This document shows, in pieces, positions 1 through 8,307 of a stretch of DNA of 64,000 nucleotides (positions within the stretch are counted from its first letter, which is position 1; every line of letters begins with the position of its first letter). Source of the DNA: Arthrobacter crystallopoietes BAB-32 (GTDB lineage Bacteria; Actinomycetota; Actinomycetes; Actinomycetales; Micrococcaceae). Where the stretch lies: assembly GCF_000328305.2 (NCBI RefSeq), contig NZ_ANPE02000079.1:1-64000 (forward strand), given 5' to 3'. The notes below the pieces were generated by a model that was not told the DNA's origin, did not search any database, and worked only from the letters and a program-made list of their open reading frames with translations. The translations under genes were made by a program, and so were the position numbers.

Positions 1-1
1 T

Positions 2-166
2 GAGGACTTCTTCTCGATTCTCGATACGTCGAAGGTGTCCAAAACGTCTGTCAATTCGGCTGACGTCATAACGCTCGACTGGAAACTCGTATCCGCGCGG
101 GCTGCATTGCCGCGTAGCTTGAGCAATTTCGATGATTTGCTGGAAGCCTTCCCGCAGACTTGGTAG
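2..166 (+). CDS. 3' end of an unidentified CDS (partial)
   Basis: The frame that begins at base 2 stays open for 54 codons and stops at TAG 164-166. No start is visible, so the gene would begin left of the window. The peptide ends in SNFDDLLEAFPQTW and reads like ordinary protein with mostly G/C third positions. It has no motif I recognise. It would run convergently with the acyltransferase gene that ends at 313, with a perfect palindrome between the two that could terminate both. Given the neighbours it may belong to the surface-polymer locus, but that is inference only. A chance open frame of this length is possible in GC-rich DNA. Confidence 0.5.
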   Translation, partial: EDFFSILDTSKVSKTSVNSADVITLDWKLVSARAALPRSLSNFDDLLEAFPQTW

Positions 167-255
167 TAGGTTCCAGGAGCCACGGCCGGGAAGCGTTGGG
201 TCCGCGGCAAAGCCTGTACCAAGCAGCGTCGGCGGTGTGACCCGACAAATCCGCC

Positions 256-281
256 GCCCGGCGGGCAATTGCCCGCCGGGC
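256..281. terminator. Perfect 26-bp palindrome, probable bidirectional terminator
   Basis: The arm GCCCGGCGGGCAA (256-268) is followed directly by its exact reverse complement (269-281). It sits between a probable plus-strand gene ending at 166 and the minus-strand acyltransferase ending at 313. As RNA it would fold into a GC-rich hairpin with an AATT tip. No strong U-run follows on either side, so termination is inferred from position. A palindromic protein-binding site is the alternative. Confidence 0.5.
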
Positions 282-312
282 ATCCCTCCTCGATGCTGCT
301 GGGTTCCTTCGG

Positions 313-2409
313 TTACCCCTGGAGAGCGGACGTAATTTTCTGTTCCAGGAAGGGAGCCAGGGTCCTGGCATAGGCAGTTGTCAGGTGGGACCCGTCGAAG
401 TAGGTAATGAGGCCACCGTTGACGCCGTAGCATCTGCCATCCCGGCACAACAGCTCCGTGAGGTCAGCGACACTGATGTCGGCATCTCCAAGAGCGTCCG
501 CTGCCTCGGCCATCGGATCAGGCTTCAGCCAGGAATCGCTTAAGCCCGAACATACGTCGGTGCGGTCAGGGTTTTCGGCGACACAATCCGGTATGGACGG
601 AATTTCAGTCTTCGGATAGGGAGTATCCCGCAGGACCAGGACGTTCGTTCCGTTGTCGGCCCAGTCTTTCAGATAACTCGAGTAGCCATCGAACGCCAGT
701 TTCTTCTGCTCGCTGGCTGAACCGCCTCCCTGCAAGGGAATGGAGAGCTGGGATGAGATGACCAGGTCAAACTTGTCGCCGGAAGTTGCCTCTTGGGCCC
801 AGTCACCGAGCTCGGTGCAACCAGCCGTCTTCGCCGGAGTATCAAATTTAACTTTTGCATCCGTGAAATTGCATGCGCTGGCGAGAAAGGTGGTAATCGT
901 CCAATCCCGGTCTTTTGCGATTTCCTGGAGCGCCGGTAGCCAGTGTCCGGCGTGGGAGTTTCCTACCAGGGCTATTTCAGTATCACCATCGCCGTAGGTA
1001 CAGGTGACTCTGCTTCCGAAAGGCGGATGATTCCAGCAGCCGTCGGCATAGGCGGCAGGCTTGTCCTCCTTCGCCACGGCGGGATCGGTGAGTATTTCTT
1101 GATTGCTGCCGCAGTCCGGATCGGCCAACGCCGCAGCACCAAGGCAAGCAGAGCCGCTGTTCGTCTCGGCAGCAAGACGCTCATCAGCACGCAGGGAGCG
1201 CTGCCCAACCTCGACTAACTGCAGACTCCCAATGATTACCAAAACGATCATGCCGCCAACGGCGAACCTATATGTCGAAGCCGTCCTTCGGAACCAACCG
1301 GCCGATCGTGCTTTGTCTTCAACGAGGGTTTTCGTCGCTGCCGCGAGCAGGAGGGAAAGGGCCAGTATGGCCAATTTGCCGGCCAGGCCGATCTCGTCGC
1401 CGGCGGCGAAGGGTGCCAGCACGATCAGGGGCCAGTGCCACAAATAGATGGAGTAGGACACGCCGCCTAGCCATTGGATGGGTTTCGCCCGCAGGAATGT
1501 TGTCGGAGAACCCGATGCCGTCGAATTAGCGCCAATGACCAACACTGTTGCCACGACGGGCAAGAGGGCGGCATATCCAGGAAAGGCTGTCTCGCTGGTA
1601 AAGGCGGTTCCAGCAGCAACAATGCCTGCAATGCCTATCCAAGCCATGCCGGCCCGCAGCCGCGGATGGAAACTGTAAATCCGGTTGCCGGCCAGCGCGA
1701 TTAGTCCGCCAAGACCGAGCTCCCAGATCCGCGTCGGAGTGATGAAGTAGGCACTTCCGGGTTCGGCGGCTGTGGCGGCGACGGAATAGGCGAAGGACGC
1801 GACCACTGTGGTCAGCAACGCCGCGAACAAGGCAGACTTCTGACGCCACCTGGTCCGCCTGGTCAGCCAGACTACTGCCGCTATCAGAAGTGGCCAAAAC
1901 AAATAGAACTGCTCTTCGACCGACAGCGACCAGAAATGCTGGACAGGCGTCTGGGCGTTCTCGGCTGCCAGGTAATCGACAGAACTTCCCGCCAGAAGCC
2001 AGTTCTGCACATAGAGTCCCGAGGCGATTACCTCCTTGGCGATCTGCGCCCATTGAGTGGATGGAGCGACGAGCCGCGCCGCAATGCTGGTTGCCAGCAG
2101 GACAAGGAATGCCGCTGGCAGGAGGCGCCTGATCCGGCGCGCCCAGAACCGGCCTAGATCTCGCCAGGATACCGGGGGTTGCCGAACTAGATGAGAGGTG
2201 ATCAGGAAGCCGGAGATCACAAAGAAGACGTCCACGCCCACATACCCGCCATGGAGGTGGTCCGGCCATAGGTGATAGAGAACTACCAGGGCGACTGCCA
2301 CAGCCCGAAGACCCTGTATGTCCAAACGGAAGCCGGACTCGACATTTTGACGTTTCGACAGAGTCTCCATTGCAGAGGGTGCGGGGGATGTGATTGCGAT
2401 TTCTCCCAT
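313..2409 (-). CDS. Acyltransferase-3 family protein with C-terminal SGNH domain
   Basis: This 698-residue membrane protein fits the OafA/YrhL group that O-acylates surface glycans. The N-terminal acyltransferase-3 domain (about residues 28-375) opens with RLDIQGLRAVAV and LYHLWPD, which contain the Arg and His typical of the family, and continues through about ten hydrophobic helices. The C-terminal extracytoplasmic SGNH hydrolase-like domain has VGNSHAGHW (near 478) and DGSHLT near the end, the expected Ser and Asp-His catalytic elements. ATG 2409 was chosen; a TTG lies one codon upstream and another ATG 13 codons downstream, and none has a strong ribosome site. It is divergent from the tagD-like gene. 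The likely role is acetylation of the wall polymer made by the neighbouring genes; the exact acceptor cannot be read from sequence. Confidence 0.88.
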   Translation of the reverse strand: MGEIAITSPAPSAMETLSKRQNVESGFRLDIQGLRAVAVALVVLYHLWPDHLHGGYVGVDVFFVISGFLITSHLVRQPPVSWRDLGRFWARRIRRLLPAAFLVLLATSIAARLVAPSTQWAQIAKEVIASGLYVQNWLLAGSSVDYLAAENAQTPVQHFWSLSVEEQFYLFWPLLIAAVVWLTRRTRWRQKSALFAALLTTVVASFAYSVAATAAEPGSAYFITPTRIWELGLGGLIALAGNRIYSFHPRLRAGMAWIGIAGIVAAGTAFTSETAFPGYAALLPVVATVLVIGANSTASGSPTTFLRAKPIQWLGGVSYSIYLWHWPLIVLAPFAAGDEIGLAGKLAILALSLLLAAATKTLVEDKARSAGWFRRTASTYRFAVGGMIVLVIIGSLQLVEVGQRSLRADERLAAETNSGSACLGAAALADPDCGSNQEILTDPAVAKEDKPAAYADGCWNHPPFGSRVTCTYGDGDTEIALVGNSHAGHWLPALQEIAKDRDWTITTFLASACNFTDAKVKFDTPAKTAGCTELGDWAQEATSGDKFDLVISSQLSIPLQGGGSASEQKKLAFDGYSSYLKDWADNGTNVLVLRDTPYPKTEIPSIPDCVAENPDRTDVCSGLSDSWLKPDPMAEAADALGDADISVADLTELLCRDGRCYGVNGGLITYFDGSHLTTAYARTLAPFLEQKITSALQG

Positions 2410-2574
2410 CAATCGACGTCAGTCGCCGGAGGTATCCGGTACTCTCTCCTGACTTATCGTTTACCCAATGTTCATTTACACGATAGAGGGTTCAGGGGCT
2501 GTGAGCGCAATTGCCTCCCTGCCTGTTCCGGACGATCGCGATTTGTTCAGGCAGGTCGCTTCTTGGGACTGCCC

Positions 2575-2580
2575 TAGACT
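2575..2580 (+). promoter_or_regulatory. -10 element TAGACT upstream of the tagD-like operon
   Basis: CTAGACTGA here is identical to the -10 region in front of the Stealth gene (6725-6730), and TAGACT also precedes tRNA-Pro. Transcription would start near 2587, giving a leader of about 40 bases before GTG 2626. No good -35 hexamer is visible. Confidence 0.4.
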
Positions 2581-2625
2581 GAACTGTAGGTAAACACCAG
2601 CTGAAGCAAAGGTCTGTGGTAGCAC

Positions 2626-3087
2626 GTGGGCAAGACGGTCCTCACATATGGAACATTCGATCTCTTCCACATCGGACATCTGAACATCCTGAAACGTCTT
2701 AGTGCACTCGGTGATCGGCTTATCGTGGGCGTTTCGACTGACGAATTTAACGCAATCAAGGGTAAGAAGCCTGTGGTGCCCTTTGAACAGCGCATCGAGA
2801 TTGTCCGGTCCATCCGCTATGTCGATGAGGCGATTCCCGAAGACCGGTGGGAGCAGAAACGTGAAGACATCGAAAAGTACAGTGTGGATGTTTTTGGGAT
2901 CGGCGAGGACTGGAAAGGGAAGTTCGACGATCTTGGCGACAGGGTCGAAGTTGTTTACCTGCCGAGGACTTCCGGTATTTCCACCACGGAAATGAAGCGT
3001 GTCCTGAGCGCCTTCGACGAACGGCATGTCGAGGAGCTCAAACGGACCCTGGACAGCATCAGCCAGATCGTCAAGGAGCTCAGCTAG
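2626..3087 (+). CDS. tagD: Glycerol-3-phosphate cytidylyltransferase-like protein (TagD family)
   Basis: This 153-residue cytoplasmic nucleotidyltransferase probably makes CDP-glycerol (or a related CDP-polyol) from CTP and glycerol 3-phosphate, the activated donor for teichoic-acid-type polymers. The HxGH motif HIGH is at residues 15-18 inside YGTFDLFHIGH, and the second signature RTSGISTT is at 114-121, both characteristic of TagD/GCT enzymes. It is about 20 residues longer than classic TagD because of a charged C-terminal helix. The start is GTG; no other start gives an intact Rossmann N-terminus. It is the first gene of a plus-strand run with the beta-rich protein and the GT4 enzyme, which supports a wall-polymer role. 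Substrate specificity is inferred. Confidence 0.9.
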   Translation: MGKTVLTYGTFDLFHIGHLNILKRLSALGDRLIVGVSTDEFNAIKGKKPVVPFEQRIEIVRSIRYVDEAIPEDRWEQKREDIEKYSVDVFGIGEDWKGKFDDLGDRVEVVYLPRTSGISTTEMKRVLSAFDERHVEELKRTLDSISQIVKELS

Positions 3088-3149
3088 GGTCTGGGCAACT
3101 ACCGAATGACGTCTTGACCCCAAACTGTAGGGTTGAGGACAGCAGACAG

Positions 3150-3572
3150 GTGTCCGGCGCCACTTTGATGGCCTATCGCGAGAAAGACTTGGGTATACGG
3201 ATGTCCGGCGATTTCGAATTTGCCAAAGCCCGCATTACCGCAGCAGGGGAGCTGATTCTGACGGGCACAGTCTGCCTGCCGGAAGGCGGGAATGCGGTGT
3301 CGGCGTCGTTCGTCGTCGTTGGCAGGAAAACGCAAATTGAGACAATATTCCCGGCCGAGTGGAGCGAAGGCAGGCAGCCGCTGGAGGTCACTGGGAGGAT
3401 CCCGCTTCAGGCACTGGAACTGGAAGGCGAAACGTTAGCCAATGTCTACTTTGTCAGTGACGGCTCCGATCGGGAGAATCGCGCCAGAGTTGTATGGGAT
3501 CCAGAGGCCGTCCACTGGCTTCCATACCCCACGAAGTTCGGCAACCTCAGCCTGAAAAGGATGGAATCTTGA
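3150..3572 (+). CDS. Small beta-rich protein of the wall-polymer cluster, function unknown
   Basis: About 140 residues, with no signal peptide or membrane segment. The sequence is rich in alternating hydrophobic strands with motifs GELILTGTV, SFVVVGR and a C-terminal PYPTKFGNLSLK. A similar pattern is visible at the C-terminus of the next protein (PFATAHAAMSLK after an LVVGR strand) and in the N-terminal half of the TagF-like protein at 8304, so it looks like a free-standing copy of an accessory beta-sandwich module. GTG 3150 is preferred because GAGGAC lies nine bases upstream; TTG 3114 and ATG 3168 are alternatives. Its stop overlaps the start of the GT4 gene, so the two are translationally coupled. 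No enzymatic residues can be named. Confidence 0.7.
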   Translation: MSGATLMAYREKDLGIRMSGDFEFAKARITAAGELILTGTVCLPEGGNAVSASFVVVGRKTQIETIFPAEWSEGRQPLEVTGRIPLQALELEGETLANVYFVSDGSDRENRARVVWDPEAVHWLPYPTKFGNLSLKRMES

Positions 3573-5419
3573 GCGGTACAGACTCCGTGGCCAGGCCGCT
3601 GCTGCCGGCCATGAAGTATTTCATGGTGTTGTGGGGCATTGCCGACAATTTCGGCGGCATGACCACGATGAGCCTTCACCGTGCGGGTGCTTTTGGCGAA
3701 GCGGGACGGTCGGCCACCGTCGTAACTTTTGATCCCAAACCCAGCTATGAGGCGACCACCAAACGGCTGCGTGTCCAAGGCAAGCTTGCCGAAGACGCGA
3801 AAGTGGTCAACGTCTTCCAGCACTATCGCACTGCCGACGCCGGCAGCGTGGGCGGCCCGGCACCGGTCAAGGTGCCCGAAGACGAAGGGGAACGCGGGCT
3901 GCCGGGAGTAGTGCTGGATCCTGCCGGCAGCATCTTCTCCCGCACCTTTTTGCGTCCGGACGGAACCACCGTAGCGGCCAGGCATTTTTACCGTCCGGAC
4001 GGGTCGGAGTACCTTCGGGATGAGGCGCCGCAAACCACGGCCGGCATCTCCAAGGGGCGCTTTCTGACCCTGGTCGATGAATCTGGTGCTGACGTGGCTC
4101 AGTGGCGGAGGGCCGGGGACTTTTACCGGTTCTGGATGGCGGACCTTGCGGCGGGCCAGCCTGCTGCCTTCATCGTGGACAGTTCATTTGCCAGCTCCGT
4201 CGTCGCACCGTTGGAGCGGCCCAACATCATCAAACTCATGGTGTTGCACAACAGCCACATCTCCGGAGGCGGAAACCCGTTCCTGGGCAAGCTTGCCGCA
4301 GGACAGCGACGCATCCACGAGAACAGCCTTGCCTGGGACGGGCTGGTGTTCCTGACGCACAAACAGCGCCAGGACTACGAGGCACGCTTCGGGACTTCCT
4401 CTAACCTCTTCACGGTCTCAAACCCCAAACCCAGAGCGGCCGCCCTGCCCGATTTTGCATACCGGGTGCCGGGACGCGGCGTCATGGTCTGCCGTCTGGA
4501 GGCCCAGAAGAACGTTCCGCACGCCATCGACGTCATGGCACGGGTCCACCAGGAGCGGCCGGAGGTGACACTGGATATCTATGGAACCGGCTCGTTGCGC
4601 GAGGAATTGCAGGAAAAAATCGACCTGCTCGGTCTCAGGAACGTCGTCCGTCTGCACGGCCACACTCCCAATGCTGCCGACCAGTTCGAGACGGCGCGGT
4701 TCTCTCTGCTGACCAGCCGGAACGAGGGGCAGCCGCTGTCCCTGATGGAAAGTTTGGGACGCGGCTGTCCGCCGATTGCCTACGACATCCGTTACGGACC
4801 CAGCGACGTCATCGAGGATGGAGTCAATGGGTTCCTGGTGCCGGCACAGGACGTCGGAGCCGCCGCCGCACGCACCATCCAAATGTGCGACGACGACGAC
4901 TTGGCGCGCCGGATGGGGGAGGCGGCGTGGGAGCGCAGCGAGCGGTTCTCTGATGAAGCTGTTGTTGCACAGTGGGCCCGGACCATCGAAGGAGCCTGGA
5001 ACCAGCGGACTGATCGACTCGTACTGAACGACCTGGACTTCCGTCTTAGCGAGCTCTTCTACACAGCAGCTGGTGGCTTTGGGCTGGCCGGCGACGTGGT
5101 GTGGAGCCAGCAGTCCGGGCCCCCTGCCGAGAACGTGTTGAAGGCCAATCTGGTCGTCGGACGGCGCTCCGGAGGGGCTCCCGCTTTCTATCCCATGGAA
5201 ATCGTCGGGAAGGGGCCGGGCCTTCTGAGCCTTGAAGCCGAGATGACTGCGGATGACATCGCCAACGGAGTACCTGATGACAATAACGAGCTTGATATTT
5301 TCCTGCAGATCCATGGCAACAATGTCCTGAAATCCGTTCGGATCGGCTTTCCCGGGAAGAGTCCTTCATGGAAACCGTTCGCGACGGCACATGCGGCGAT
5401 GAGCCTGAAGCTCGTTTAG
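3569..5419 (+). CDS. GT4 family glycosyltransferase, TagE-like, with C-terminal beta-rich module
   Basis: This 616-residue GT-B retaining glycosyltransferase resembles poly(glycerol-phosphate) alpha-glucosyltransferase TagE. The catalytic core carries the donor-binding EGQPLSLMESLGRG (from about residue 385), followed by YGPSDVIEDG. After about residue 470 comes a beta-rich tail ending in PFATAHAAMSLK that resembles the preceding small protein. TTG 3569 is chosen because it overlaps the upstream stop (TTGA) and has AAGGA eight bases upstream; the open frame extends to 3494 but lacks a ribosome site there. Its TAG overlaps the TAA of the convergent downstream gene by four bases. Role: probably adds sugars to the polyol-phosphate polymer. 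Confidence 0.85.
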   Translation: MSGTDSVARPLLPAMKYFMVLWGIADNFGGMTTMSLHRAGAFGEAGRSATVVTFDPKPSYEATTKRLRVQGKLAEDAKVVNVFQHYRTADAGSVGGPAPVKVPEDEGERGLPGVVLDPAGSIFSRTFLRPDGTTVAARHFYRPDGSEYLRDEAPQTTAGISKGRFLTLVDESGADVAQWRRAGDFYRFWMADLAAGQPAAFIVDSSFASSVVAPLERPNIIKLMVLHNSHISGGGNPFLGKLAAGQRRIHENSLAWDGLVFLTHKQRQDYEARFGTSSNLFTVSNPKPRAAALPDFAYRVPGRGVMVCRLEAQKNVPHAIDVMARVHQERPEVTLDIYGTGSLREELQEKIDLLGLRNVVRLHGHTPNAADQFETARFSLLTSRNEGQPLSLMESLGRGCPPIAYDIRYGPSDVIEDGVNGFLVPAQDVGAAAARTIQMCDDDDLARRMGEAAWERSERFSDEAVVAQWARTIEGAWNQRTDRLVLNDLDFRLSELFYTAAGGFGLAGDVVWSQQSGPPAENVLKANLVVGRRSGGAPAFYPMEIVGKGPGLLSLEAEMTADDIANGVPDDNNELDIFLQIHGNNVLKSVRIGFPGKSPSWKPFATAHAAMSLKLV

Positions 5420-6624
5420 GTTGGGCGGCTGGCCTCCGCCAAGGCCTTTTCGACCGCGTCGATAAAGCGTCTGGTACTAGCTCCGGGAGCGATGTCACCG
5501 AAGTGCCGGTCGATCAGAGCAAGCTGCTCCTGACCGACCGGTTGCGCCAAGAGCTCGCGCAGTTTGGATGGGACAAGGCGGCTGTCACGAGCGTTCAGCA
5601 AAGGGACGACGGCGGCAATTCCGTTTTCGTCCACGGCGGCGTCGGGTTCCACAGGCCGGGTAACCAGTAGCGGCTTCCTGCGTGGCAGCCAGTCCATGGC
5701 CATGGCGGAAATATCGCAGATGCATATGTCCGCTTCGCCTATGGAAACGCTGAAGTCCGTCCGTGTATCCACATAATGACCCGCGGCAGGGTTCTTTGTC
5801 GCCGCAGCAGCAATCATGGAGGTGATTTGCCGGACAGCCTGGCGGTGTGCCGGCAAGCGCGACCCGCTTCGCGGGTGCGGTCGGAACACCAGACGGAACT
5901 GGCCGCTGGCGAGAATCGACTCGACGAGGGCGGTTCCGTGGGATACCAGTGAACCGTAGGCCATGGCTGGACGGTCCCCTTCCCAAGTTGGCGCATAAAG
6001 GACCGTTGGCCTGGCACCAGGGGCGAAGCCGGTGGCTGTGTCGGTATCGTCAAGTTGCGGCCTGCCGATTTCCACGAGGCTGCCGGGGCGCATGTTCCTG
6101 AGCGCTGTTTCTATCCGTCGGCGGGAAGCTTCACCTGCTATGAAGCAGTAGTCGTAGGCCTTCAACTGGTTGGAGGCCATCGAGACCTTGTCACTCTCGC
6201 CATGGCTGAGGTGGATGTGGACCAGCGACGTCAGCCTAAGGACAGTAAAGTTCGCCTGATTATTGTTGACGTAAAAGACCACGCGGGAGCCGTGGGTTCT
6301 GATGAACTTTTCCACTTGGCCAATGCCTGTGGCCAAATAAACCGGGAGCGGTGAGTCCTCCAGCAAGGCAGCGGCAGTGGAGGGCCGATGGCATAGCACG
6401 GCGACAGGATGCTGTTGTGCGAGCCGTGACATTGGCCCGAACCACTGGCGTACCTGGTACGCGCTGGAAGAATCGTCCGCGAAGTAGATAACGGCGTCGT
6501 ACTCCTGACCCGAAGGCGGCGTGGCCGCCGCCAACTGCCGCCGCACCTTGCGCTCCAGGCGGAGGTTGGATGCGTGGTCGGCGAAGACTTTCAGAGCACG
6601 CCGGATCTGCTCGGTACGCGGCAC
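5416..6624 (-). CDS. CDP-glycerol glycerophosphotransferase family protein (TagB-like, divergent)
   Basis: This 402-residue protein matches the GT-B fold of the TagB/TagF family in VLYAPTWEGDRP and VFRPHPRSG, which are typical of the nucleotide-binding half. The usual HGTP motif is replaced by SHGESDK (near residue 140), and the usual DYSS near the C-terminus reads DISAMAMDWL, so this is a divergent branch whose substrate may not be CDP-glycerol. GTG 6624 is preferred because AGGAG lies seven bases upstream; the open frame runs 11 codons further. It is the only minus-strand gene between two plus-strand blocks of the cluster and shares its stop with the convergent GT4 gene. It likely acts at the cytoplasmic membrane face in polymer priming or extension. 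Confidence 0.8.
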   Translation of the reverse strand: MPRTEQIRRALKVFADHASNLRLERKVRRQLAAATPPSGQEYDAVIYFADDSSSAYQVRQWFGPMSRLAQQHPVAVLCHRPSTAAALLEDSPLPVYLATGIGQVEKFIRTHGSRVVFYVNNNQANFTVLRLTSLVHIHLSHGESDKVSMASNQLKAYDYCFIAGEASRRRIETALRNMRPGSLVEIGRPQLDDTDTATGFAPGARPTVLYAPTWEGDRPAMAYGSLVSHGTALVESILASGQFRLVFRPHPRSGSRLPAHRQAVRQITSMIAAAATKNPAAGHYVDTRTDFSVSIGEADICICDISAMAMDWLPRRKPLLVTRPVEPDAAVDENGIAAVVPLLNARDSRLVPSKLRELLAQPVGQEQLALIDRHFGDIAPGASTRRFIDAVEKALAEASRPT

Positions 6625-6724
6625 GGGGGACTCCTGTCGACGTGGTTTGCGGTGCAATCCAGCTTAACGAATGCCGCGGACGACGTGCTGCTTATGCTTT
6701 TCCTGGTGTGACCTCGGCGGTTGC

Positions 6725-6730
6725 TAGACT
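6725..6730 (+). promoter_or_regulatory. Extended -10 (TGC-TAGACT) for the Stealth-tagF-like operon
   Basis: TAGACT is preceded by TGC, giving an extended -10. A start of transcription near 6737 would leave about 40 bases of leader containing GAGAGGAG before ATG 6778. The region lies between divergent genes, as expected for a promoter. The -35 is not recognisable. Confidence 0.4.
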
Positions 6731-6777
6731 GAGACATCCCTTCACTGCCTTCAGGGGGCCAGCGCAGAGAGGAGCGT

Positions 6778-8307
6778 ATGATCGCAGGATTGAACGGGAG
6801 GATCGCCCGTCGTCTGCCTCAACCGGTCCTCCGGGCAGCGTTCGACCTTCTGGAAAACCGTACATCCGTCCAACGTTCAATATCCGGGCAGCTTGGCAGG
6901 ATCCGCGCCGGCCAGGCTTGGGCGGGTCTGGACCCGTGCTATGTTTCCTTGCGCTCAGGGCGCACCAGTGTCCTTGCTCGGACGGTACACCGTTTTTCGG
7001 CTGTTGAGGCCGCCGCGGAGAATGCTGCGTTTGCTTCCGCGGCGGCCGAGTCCGCAGGTGTTCCATACCGGATCGAAGCGGATGCGCCCCGACACGGCCT
7101 GCGTCTTGTCGCCGCCGCTCAGGACCTTCGTCTCATCGAGCGCGAGCTGACGCGCCAGGGCATCCAGCGGCCGCTCTACATGACCGGCGGAAACGCGGGC
7201 GACGCTATGCTGGTGCGGAACGGATCATCTGACCAGGGAGTGCCGGACGTATTCGAATACCTTGCTGCCGAACGGCTGATCCTGGCAGGTCCGGAGCTTG
7301 CCTGCAGACTCGTGGCTGCCGGAGCAGAACGGACGCACCCCGGCTTGGCTGAAGTTCTCCAACCTGTGGACCTCGTCTATACGTGGGTGGACGGTAGCGA
7401 CCCCGAATGGATGCGGGAACGCGATCGAGCCTGGGCAAGGATCCATCCGGAAGAGGTGAATCCATACGCTGCCAACGCGGAGCGCTACCGGAACCACGAG
7501 GAACTGCGCTACTCGCTGCGTTCAGTCGACTACTTTGCTCCCTGGATCAACCACATTTACCTGGTTACTGCCGGTCAGGTCCCCGGGTGGCTTAATTGTG
7601 CCAACTCCCGGATCACGGTCGTCGACCACCGGGAGATCTTCCCGGCGGATGCCCTGCCAACATTCAATTCCCACGCGATCGAGGCGAGGCTGCATCGCAT
7701 TCCCGGATTGAGCGAGCACTTCCTGTATTTGAACGATGACGTGTTCTTCGGCCGGCATGTTGGACCGGAGCGGTTTTTCCACGGGAACGGGCTGCCGAAG
7801 TTCTTTCAATCCGAGAACCGCATCCCGGCAGGAGAAGTTTCGATCGCGGACCTGCCGGTGGATAGTGCGGCCAAACGGAACAGGCAACTGCTGCAGCACA
7901 AATTCGGCAGGACCGTTGAGTTCAAATTCAAGCACGCGGCACATGCGCAGCGAAGGAGTACCCTGCAACGGATTGAGGAGGAGTTCCCGGCGGAGCATGC
8001 AAACACGACCCATTCGCGTTTCCGGAATCCGCAGGACATTTCCATCCCATCCTCGCTTGCACACTATTACGGCTTTGCCACCGGAGCGGCCGTTGCCGGT
8101 ACGATTTCCTACCGCTTTTGCGACATCTCCGAGCCCGACGCGCTGGTAAAACTGCTGCGGCTGCTTCGCGACAGGAGCGCCGACGTTTTCTGCCTGAACG
8201 AAACGGGGCCATCGGCGCTCGACTGGGAACGGCTGGACAGGATGCTGGAGGACTTTCTCGAGGCATATTTTCCGGTGCCCAGTTCGTTCGAACGTGGATC
8301 TGAATGA
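6778..8307 (+). CDS. Stealth family protein, sugar-1-phosphate (phospho)transferase
   Basis: This 509-residue protein carries the four conserved regions of the Stealth family, which transfers hexose-1-phosphate from nucleotide sugars to build phosphodiester-linked surface glycans. Region 1 is the VDLVYTWVDGSDPEW stretch from about residue 197. Region 2 includes ELRYSLRSVDYFAPW and FLYLNDDVFFG (near 316). Region 3 contains KHAAHAQRRS (near 385), and region 4 is the C-terminal ALDWERLDRMLEDFLEAYFP. About 190 N-terminal residues are outside the conserved core. Start ATG is preceded by GAGAGGAG. Its TGA overlaps the ATG of the TagF-like gene (ATGA), so the two are co-translated and probably act on the same polymer. 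Confidence 0.9.
   Translation: MIAGLNGRIARRLPQPVLRAAFDLLENRTSVQRSISGQLGRIRAGQAWAGLDPCYVSLRSGRTSVLARTVHRFSAVEAAAENAAFASAAAESAGVPYRIEADAPRHGLRLVAAAQDLRLIERELTRQGIQRPLYMTGGNAGDAMLVRNGSSDQGVPDVFEYLAAERLILAGPELACRLVAAGAERTHPGLAEVLQPVDLVYTWVDGSDPEWMRERDRAWARIHPEEVNPYAANAERYRNHEELRYSLRSVDYFAPWINHIYLVTAGQVPGWLNCANSRITVVDHREIFPADALPTFNSHAIEARLHRIPGLSEHFLYLNDDVFFGRHVGPERFFHGNGLPKFFQSENRIPAGEVSIADLPVDSAAKRNRQLLQHKFGRTVEFKFKHAAHAQRRSTLQRIEEEFPAEHANTTHSRFRNPQDISIPSSLAHYYGFATGAAVAGTISYRFCDISEPDALVKLLRLLRDRSADVFCLNETGPSALDWERLDRMLEDFLEAYFPVPSSFERGSE

Noticed and set aside
66-371. 101-codon minus-strand open frame and a 67-codon plus-strand frame at 132-335 near the left edge
   Set aside because: Neither has family similarity or a ribosome site; both cross the 26-bp palindrome, and the minus frame overlaps the end of the acyltransferase gene.
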